A stretch of DNA of 62,069 nucleotides from Streptomyces lushanensis. GTDB taxonomy: Bacteria > Actinomycetota > Actinomycetes > Streptomycetales > Streptomycetaceae. Positions within the stretch are counted from its first letter, which is position 1. The number at the start of each line of letters is the position of its first letter. The stretch covers positions 316-62,384 of the forward strand of contig NZ_MAUD01000020.1 in NCBI RefSeq assembly GCF_001700515.1, given 5' to 3'. The notes under the pieces were generated by a model. That model worked only from the letters and a program-made list of their open reading frames with translations, was not told the origin of the DNA and made no database searches. A program made the translations under genes and the position numbers. Positions 55,701-62,069 of this stretch are shown here, piece after piece.

Positions 55701-55781
55701 AGATCGGAAAATAAAACCTGCTCTCGCGCATCCCTCGCAGCCCAATATGGAGGTATTTCCATCCACCGCCAGAGCAGGTCG

Positions 55782-56171
55782 CTATTCGAGCGGCGGGACA
55801 AGCACAATTAGGGCTTCTGGGATCTCCACAGCCTCCAAATAGATACGCACGCGCGAAGCCCCTGGCGACAATCCGACCGTCACAAGGTTGTCCCCGGAGA
55901 CGTCACGAACTCTGAGTCGACCGTGCTCGAACGTCAAAGTTCCGTCAAAGAACTCTGAAAGTCCGTCTGGCTCCATCTCGCCTTCCTGTACTTCGATCGA
56001 AACAAGGCCATCCATCGCGTGAACAACCCCGACAGTTACAGACCTGGTCGGGTCAGGATCCGCAAGTTCATCAGATGGGCCAAACTCTGCACTCAGAGGC
56101 CTGTCAGCATCTTCGACGAAGACAATACCGTTGGAGGCAGCAAACCGCAGGGCTGCGAGTTTTTCATTCAT
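55782..56171 (-). CDS. Orphan small hypothetical protein, possible immunity-like
   Basis: 129 residues from ATG 56171 (GAGGAG 8 nt upstream). Acidic, with FVEDADRPLSAEFGPSDELAD and FDGTLTFEHGRLRVRDVSG; predicted beta-rich. Lower GC than its surroundings. No membrane or signal. I do not recognise the family. Its location inside a mobile-element relic and its small acidic nature resemble polymorphic-toxin immunity proteins, but no toxin is present. That is speculation. Confidence 0.65.
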   Translation of the reverse strand: MNEKLAALRFAASNGIVFVEDADRPLSAEFGPSDELADPDPTRSVTVGVVHAMDGLVSIEVQEGEMEPDGLSEFFDGTLTFEHGRLRVRDVSGDNLVTVGLSPGASRVRIYLEAVEIPEALIVLVPPLE

Positions 56172-56566
56172 CGTTACTCCTCAGGGCCGAAAGGTTCGCG
56201 GGACATACGGGACCCCACTATTAGCTGGCATATGACCTACCAGCCCACCCTGCCGACTGGAACAGGCCATGCAGTGAGGATACAGTCGCTGCGGCGCTCC
56301 GGGCAGAACGAACCTGGACACCGGCTGGTGATCCGGCGTCCAATGCGGGCGCCCAGGGGAAGTGGTCCCGCAGCTGTGACAGCCAAACCAATCCCCGATT
56401 CGATCGATTTCAGCAATTTCAGATTTCGTAAAGCGCTGTGACTGAGAACGTGCAGGTATTGACTCGACTGCGTAGGGCCCCGGCTTAAGACGTCGTTTCT
56501 TATGGCTGACGCTCGCGCCGTTGACCGACTGCGCGGATGTCAGTGCGGTATGGGAGCCTCCCGGGC
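56172..56566. other. 395-bp lower-GC gap, no gene supported
   Basis: AT-richer than the window mean. It carries divergent 5' ends of two orphan genes. Small pieces such as CGATTCGATCGATTTCAG occur. No promoter pair recognised. May be part of the excised element. Confidence 0.5.
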
Positions 56567-56923
56567 ATGACTTACGACCTTGCTGTCTGGGAAGGCGAGG
56601 GACCAGCGGATGACAAGACCGCCGGCCTGATCTTCAGCGATCTGTACGACCGCTACATCGATGGGGAGGTGGAGGAGCCTCCCTCCGAACGCATTGCGGC
56701 CTACGTCGCTGCGTTGCTTGAGCGGTGGTGCGACATCACCGAGGACGACGAGGACACCTCGCCCTGGTCCACTGGTCCGTTGATCGACGAGGCAAGCGGT
56801 CCGCTGATCTACTTCGCCATGCGGTGGAGCATGGCTGAAGACGCATCGGCCTACGCGGCGGCCGTCGCGCAGTCCATGGGACTGATCTGCTTCGACGTTC
56901 AGCAGGACCAGCTCAGGCCGTGA
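56567..56923 (+). CDS. Orphan small acidic protein (MTYDLAVWEG family)
   Basis: 118 residues from ATG 56567. MTYDLAVWEGEGPADDKTAG, YVAALLERWCDITEDDEDTS and SGPLIYFAMRWSMAEDASAY. I recall frequent Streptomyces hypothetical proteins with this start and this CDITED(D)-SPW-SGPLIYF pattern. Function unknown; the family's frequent position beside toxin genes suggests an immunity role but that is inference. Very acidic, soluble. It stands alone beside the RepSA relic. Confidence 0.75.
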   Translation: MTYDLAVWEGEGPADDKTAGLIFSDLYDRYIDGEVEEPPSERIAAYVAALLERWCDITEDDEDTSPWSTGPLIDEASGPLIYFAMRWSMAEDASAYAAAVAQSMGLICFDVQQDQLRP

Positions 56924-57095
56924 GCGCAGTAACCAATCGGCGGTAGCCGATGAGGGTTGCGGCTATGCCGACGAAGGCGAGGAAACCAACGGTGATCAAG
57001 GTCACAGAGCGGAGCTTTATGCCCTTAATCACAGATTAATATCAAGTGAATAATAAGAATGCGCTCGACGGGTACGCGGAGTCGGTTTCCGCGGT

Positions 57096-58337
57096 TTATC
57101 GCCGACCGGAAATCGTGGCGGTTTGTGTGCGCAGGGCGCCGTGGCGGGTGGTGAGCCAGATCAGCAGTGCCACGGCGGACAGGGCGGCTCCGGTGGCGCA
57201 GACGGCCGGCCAGCCGCCCGTCGACCAGAGCAGCGCGGCGGCGAAGGAGCCGATGGAGCCTCCGACGAAGTTGCCCGCGATGTACGCCGTGTTGAGGCGG
57301 CTGCGCGCGGCGGCGGAGATCTGGAAGATCCTCGACTGGTTGAGGATGTTCTGGCCCTGGACGCCGATGTCGAGCAGCACGATGCCGACCACCACGAAGA
57401 CGAGTACATGGCCGCCGAACCCCGCGACGACCCAGGCGACGGCCACGAGCAGCCAGGCCAGCCCCGTGCCGGCGACCGACCGGCCGCGGTCGTGCACCCG
57501 TCCCGCGCCCTGCGCCGCGACGGCACCGACCAGGCCCGCGATACCGAAGAGGCCGATCGCCCAGATGGGATAGCGGTAGGGAGGATCGCTCAGCAGAAAG
57601 GTGAGCGCCGTCCAGAACATCGTGAACAGGCCGAACCCGGTCGCGCCGAGCACCATGGTGACTTGCAGCTTCCGCTCATGCGCGATCAGCGAGAAGACCG
57701 ATCGCAGCACCGCGCCGTAGGAGATCACCGCCGTCTTGGGCTTCAGCCGGGGGATCGAGCGGCGCAGCAGGAACGCGAGGACGAGCACGACGCCCGCGGC
57801 GATCAGGAACACCGCGCGCCAGCTGATGGCATCGGCGATCAGTCCGCTGAAGATCCGGGCGACCAGGATGCCGGAGAGCAGACCGCTGACGACGATGCCC
57901 ACGATTCTTCCCCGGGACGCGTCGTCGGCGAGATCGCCCGCGAGCGGGGTGAGGATCTGTCCCGACACCGTCGTCACCCCGACGGCGACCATCGCCAGGG
58001 CCAGTGTGATGATCTCGGGCGCGACCGCACAGGCCACCAGGGCGCCGGCCGAGAGGACCATCATCAGAGGAATCAGCCGACGACGGTCACGGAAGTCGCC
58101 GAGCGGAACGATGAACAGGATGCCGAGCGCGTAGCCGATCTGTGTCGCCGTGATCAGCAGGCCGACGACGCTCTCGCCGACCCGCAGATCTCCCGCGATG
58201 ACATCCAGCAACGGCTGCGCGTAGTAGAGGTTGGCCACGGCGCCGCCCGCCGCGATCGCGAAGAGCACGGTCAGGGCACGTGTCATACGGGGCTGGGGCC
58301 CCAGGGCCTCGGGGCTGGCCACATCACGCGCGGTCAC
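57096..58337 (-). CDS. MFS transporter, DHA1-like
   Basis: 413 residues from GTG 58337 with GGGAGG 5 nt upstream; an apparent earlier start at 58622 lies in DNA without coding bias. Twelve membrane helices. LFAIAAGGAVANLYYAQPLL and the following GDLRVGESVVGLLITATQIG then LFIVPLGDFRDRRRLIPL (motif A) are typical of the sugar/drug efflux MFS group. Substrate unknown. Divergent from the lipoate-ligase-like gene across a 305-bp gap. Confidence 0.9.
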   Translation of the reverse strand: MTARDVASPEALGPQPRMTRALTVLFAIAAGGAVANLYYAQPLLDVIAGDLRVGESVVGLLITATQIGYALGILFIVPLGDFRDRRRLIPLMMVLSAGALVACAVAPEIITLALAMVAVGVTTVSGQILTPLAGDLADDASRGRIVGIVVSGLLSGILVARIFSGLIADAISWRAVFLIAAGVVLVLAFLLRRSIPRLKPKTAVISYGAVLRSVFSLIAHERKLQVTMVLGATGFGLFTMFWTALTFLLSDPPYRYPIWAIGLFGIAGLVGAVAAQGAGRVHDRGRSVAGTGLAWLLVAVAWVVAGFGGHVLVFVVVGIVLLDIGVQGQNILNQSRIFQISAAARSRLNTAYIAGNFVGGSIGSFAAALLWSTGGWPAVCATGAALSAVALLIWLTTRHGALRTQTATISGRR

Positions 58338-58642
58338 TGGGGCCTCCCATCGGTGGCGCCTCCTGTCGGTGGCGCGGTTCCTTGCCGACCACATGCCGTC
58401 ACTCACCACGCTAGAAGAAGGCGCCCCGGACAGGGAGGGCGAACCACACCCACTCTTGGCAGGTGTAAACAGCCGCCACACGGATATCGGCCCGTCGTCA
58501 CCGTGCCACAGGTGCGCTGACCCGCACGGGATCCTGTGACGGTCACGCGACAGCCAGATGGGCAGTGTGTCTTCCAGATGGGCAGTGTGTCTTCGCCCAG
58601 CAGTACGATTTGCACTGTTCACGCCCAGTGGTGGAGGTTCCG
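58338..58642. promoter_or_regulatory. 305-bp divergent promoter region with a 20-bp direct repeat
   Basis: Two perfect 20-bp copies CCAGATGGGCAGTGTGTCTT at 58554-58573 and 58574-58593, directly abutting. A TACGAT hexamer at 58604-58609 is a possible -10 for the lipoate-ligase-like gene, placing the second copy over its -35. A transcription factor binding tandem sites is likely. GGAGG precedes GTG 58643. Confidence 0.65.
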
Positions 58643-59698
58643 GTGCACGGTGAGTACAAGGTCCCCGGCGGCAAGCTCGTCGTGGTCGATCTCGACACGC
58701 GGGACGGACTGCTGCGCCATGTCCGGGTCGCCGGGGACTTCTTCCTGGAGCCCGACGAGGCGATCGACGCGATCGACCGCGCCCTGGAGGGCGCTCCCGC
58801 CGACACCGACGCCGCCGGTCTCGCCGCGCGTGTCGAGGCCGCGCTGCCCGCCGGGACGGTGATGTACGGGCTCACCGCCGAGGGCATCGCCGTCGCCGTA
58901 CGGCGCGCGCTGGCCCATGCCACCGACTGGACCGACTACGACTGGCAGCTCATCCATGACGCGCCCCAGTCACCGGCGCTCCACATGGCGCTCGACGAGG
59001 TGATCACCACCGAGGTCGCGGCCGGTCTCCGGCCGCCGACGCTGCGGGTCTGGGAGTGGGCGGCGCCCGCGGTGGTGATCGGCAGCTTCCAGTCCTTGCG
59101 GAACGAGGTCGACGCCGAGGGCGCCGAACGCCATGGCGTCACGGTGGTCCGCCGTATCTCCGGCGGCGGCGCCATGTTCATCGAGCCGGGCAACACCATC
59201 ACGTACTCGCTCTCCGTCCCGGACTCGCTGGTCAAGGGGCTCACCTTCGCCGACAGTTATGCCTATCTGGACGACTGGGTGCTGGGGGCGCTCGGCGACA
59301 TGGGCATCAAGGCGTGGTACCAGCCTCTCAACGACATCGCGACCGAGAGCGGCAAGGTCGCGGGGGCCGCCCAGAAGCGCGTGGTGAGCGGCACGGGCGC
59401 CGTACTGCACCATGTGACCATGGCGTACGACATCGACGCCGACAAGATGGTCGAGGTCATCCGCATCGGCCGCGAGAAGCTCTCCGACAAGGGCACGCGC
59501 AGCGCGAACAAGCGGGTCGACCCATTGCGGCGCCAGACGGGACTGCCGCGCGAGGCGGTCATCGAGCGGATGATCGACTCCTTCCGCGGCCGCTACGGGC
59601 TGACGGCCGGCACAGTCACGGACGAGGAGATGGCACGGGCGCGCGAGCTGGCGAGGACAAAGTTCAGCACGCCGGAGTGGACGGCCCGGGTGCCGTAG
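58643..59698 (+). CDS. Lipoate-protein ligase-like enzyme with N-terminal accessory domain
   Basis: 351 residues from GTG 58643 (GGAGG 5 nt upstream). Residues ~1-85 look like the accessory (C-terminal/LplB) domain of lipoate ligase placed at the N-terminus; residues ~100-351 are the catalytic BPL/LplA fold with RRISGGGAMFIEPGN (lipoate/AMP loop) and the reactive Lys in NDIATESGKVAGAAQKR. It attaches lipoate, octanoate or a related acyl group to carrier proteins. The order accessory-catalytic is reversed relative to E. coli LplA. It is transcribed away from the MFS gene. Confidence 0.85.
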   Translation: MHGEYKVPGGKLVVVDLDTRDGLLRHVRVAGDFFLEPDEAIDAIDRALEGAPADTDAAGLAARVEAALPAGTVMYGLTAEGIAVAVRRALAHATDWTDYDWQLIHDAPQSPALHMALDEVITTEVAAGLRPPTLRVWEWAAPAVVIGSFQSLRNEVDAEGAERHGVTVVRRISGGGAMFIEPGNTITYSLSVPDSLVKGLTFADSYAYLDDWVLGALGDMGIKAWYQPLNDIATESGKVAGAAQKRVVSGTGAVLHHVTMAYDIDADKMVEVIRIGREKLSDKGTRSANKRVDPLRRQTGLPREAVIERMIDSFRGRYGLTAGTVTDEEMARARELARTKFSTPEWTARVP

Positions 59699-59709
59699 CC
59701 CAGGACGGC

Positions 59710-59749
59710 GTGAGCCTTTCCCGCGTGAGCCTTTCCCGCGAGCCTTTCC
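59710..59749. repeat. 15-bp tandem repeat
   Basis: GTGAGCCTTTCCCGC at 59710-59724 and 59725-59739, with a partial third copy. It is between the convergent lipoate-ligase-like gene and the small membrane protein gene. No function proposed. Confidence 0.9.
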
Positions 59750-59860
59750 GCGGCCATGGCGGGCGCGGCGGACACGGGAGCGGCTGCCGACGGGAACGGC
59801 TTCGGACGGCAGTTGAGGGATACGGCCATCAGCTCCGGCCGGCGGCCGGGCCGTTCCCGG

Positions 59861-60385
59861 TCACCGGGTCGGTGAGACGGGCCGCACCGAGGAGTACAGC
59901 AACTGCCCTTTGCCGAGCGGCTGTTCCTTGACCGCGCCTCCCCACAGCAGCAGTCCGTGCCGCCGCTCCCAGCGAGCCGCCACACAGGCCCGTACCAGCC
60001 ACTCGGCGGACAGTGGCAGCGGGTACAGGGCCGCCCACGGGGACCAGAAGAGGGCCGCGATCAGCGACGGCACGAGGAACAGGAGAAAGGACGACCGGTC
60101 GACGAGATGGTGGCGCACCGTGTCGTCGCCGGGCAGAACCGCTTCGGGATCGTTCAGCGGCACCGCCGTCTCGAAGGTCCGCACCTCGCTGATGTGCGGG
60201 ATCCGGGAAGCCCCGAGCAGCCCCCCGAGTGCGCAGGCGCCGAGCAGGAAGAGGAAGACCCAGCGCCCATGGCTGTCCTCCGTCGCCGGAATTCCGCGCA
60301 CGCCGAAGGCCACCGCCGCGCTGACGGCAGAAGCGCACACCGCCATCGTGACGCCCATCAGCTGATGGTGGATGTATCTGACCAT
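59861..60385 (-). CDS. Small membrane protein of unknown function
   Basis: 174 residues from ATG 60385 with about four membrane helices: GVTMAVCASAVSAAVAFGV, WVFLFLLGACALGGLLGA, SSFLLFLVPSLIAALFW, and LSAEWLVRACVAA. No catalytic motif. It is next to the NCS1 permease on the same strand, 273 bp downstream. I do not recognise the family. Confidence 0.6.
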   Translation of the reverse strand: MVRYIHHQLMGVTMAVCASAVSAAVAFGVRGIPATEDSHGRWVFLFLLGACALGGLLGASRIPHISEVRTFETAVPLNDPEAVLPGDDTVRHHLVDRSSFLLFLVPSLIAALFWSPWAALYPLPLSAEWLVRACVAARWERRHGLLLWGGAVKEQPLGKGQLLYSSVRPVSPTR

Positions 60386-60658
60386 CGGATCCCCCGCCCC
60401 TGGCCGTGACGCGGAAGGTCACCCCACCCCGACACGGTCCGTCCCGCACCACAACCGCCGGCCCGGGCCCGGTGTGCCGTGCCGGTCCCACGCGGGTCGG
60501 CCGCGCCGTGTGTCACACCTCCGCCCCGGACGCCGCCCACCGTAGTTCGAGGCCGCCCGGCCCAACCACCCCCCGCCCTGAACGGCCGGTGAATGCAGAG
60601 AGATCCGCTTGAGACCGGCGGATCAGCCGGGCCACCCCCGGGCCACCCCGTCGAATCC

Positions 60659-62069
<1,411 letters not shown>

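Noticed and set aside
56913..57032. 39-codon minus-strand frame with a hydrophobic helix (GFLAFVGIAATLIGYRRL)
   Set aside because: No ribosome site, overlaps another gene's end; may be a transposase tail remnant but evidence is too thin.

Overview
The window reads as chromosomal DNA of a Streptomyces or a very close relative. GC is very high throughout, codons end in G or C, GTG starts are common, and families typical of that genus are present (crotonyl-CoA carboxylase/reductase, a SpoIIE-type phosphatase with PAS, GAF and ATPase domains, FemX, a PAS/GAF-rich regulator and a RepSA relic). No rRNA, tRNA or CRISPR array was seen. The window opens inside a DUF5107 gene and closes inside an NCS1 permease gene, so both end genes are partial.

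Region 1 (1-8.6 kb): a DUF5107 protein, a decayed arginase start, a DUF6204 protein, a four-gene minus-strand peptidase operon (M55, M20, S9, S66; the last three junctions are a short gap or overlap), an NmrA-like oxidoreductase and a methyltransferase. Region 2 (8.7-17 kb): a multidomain SpoIIE-type phosphatase, a DHA2 drug transporter fused to three carboxypeptidase-regulatory-like repeats, an SRPBCC protein, a radical SAM protein of the Rv2578c family behind a LexA box, a Rid protein and a HEAT-repeat protein.

Region 3 (17.4-28.4 kb) is the metabolic core: a duplicated 3-hydroxyacyl-CoA dehydrogenase, a TetR regulator, and the ethylmalonyl-CoA pathway genes ccr, ecm, mcl, mesaconyl-CoA hydratase and methylsuccinyl-CoA dehydrogenase, followed by psd and pssA and a very strong terminator. 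Together these turn acetoacetyl/crotonyl-CoA into glyoxylate and propionyl-CoA precursors, and also make ethylmalonyl-CoA usable as a polyketide extender.

Region 4 (28.5-33.4 kb) pairs a membrane-anchored, stand-alone adenylation-like enzyme with a convergent operon of FemX (aminoacyl-tRNA-dependent transferase) and a GNAT/ATP-grasp fusion; this is the most promising candidate for an undescribed peptide-bond-forming system. Region 5 (33.7-38.6 kb): glycerate kinase, Nudix, sirtuin, and the alkylation-repair pair Ada-AlkA and Ogt. Region 6 (38.8-45.5 kb): an SDR, then malic enzyme, fumarase and cytochrome bd subunits in one tightly packed run. Region 7 (45.6-53.9 kb): a YVTN lipoprotein with a Tat-exported Dyp peroxidase, a macro-domain protein coupled to a phytoene-desaturase-like flavoprotein, an inositol-monophosphatase-like enzyme and a gamma-glutamyltransferase.

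Region 8 (53.9-57 kb) is a foreign relic: a multiply frameshifted RepSA replication initiator of an actinomycete integrative element, a hairpin terminator and two orphan small genes in lower-GC DNA. Region 9 (57.1-62 kb): an MFS exporter, a lipoate-ligase-like protein with a 20-bp direct repeat in the shared promoter region, a small membrane protein and the NCS1 permease. GC-rich minisatellite-like tandem repeats recur in the gaps between genes.
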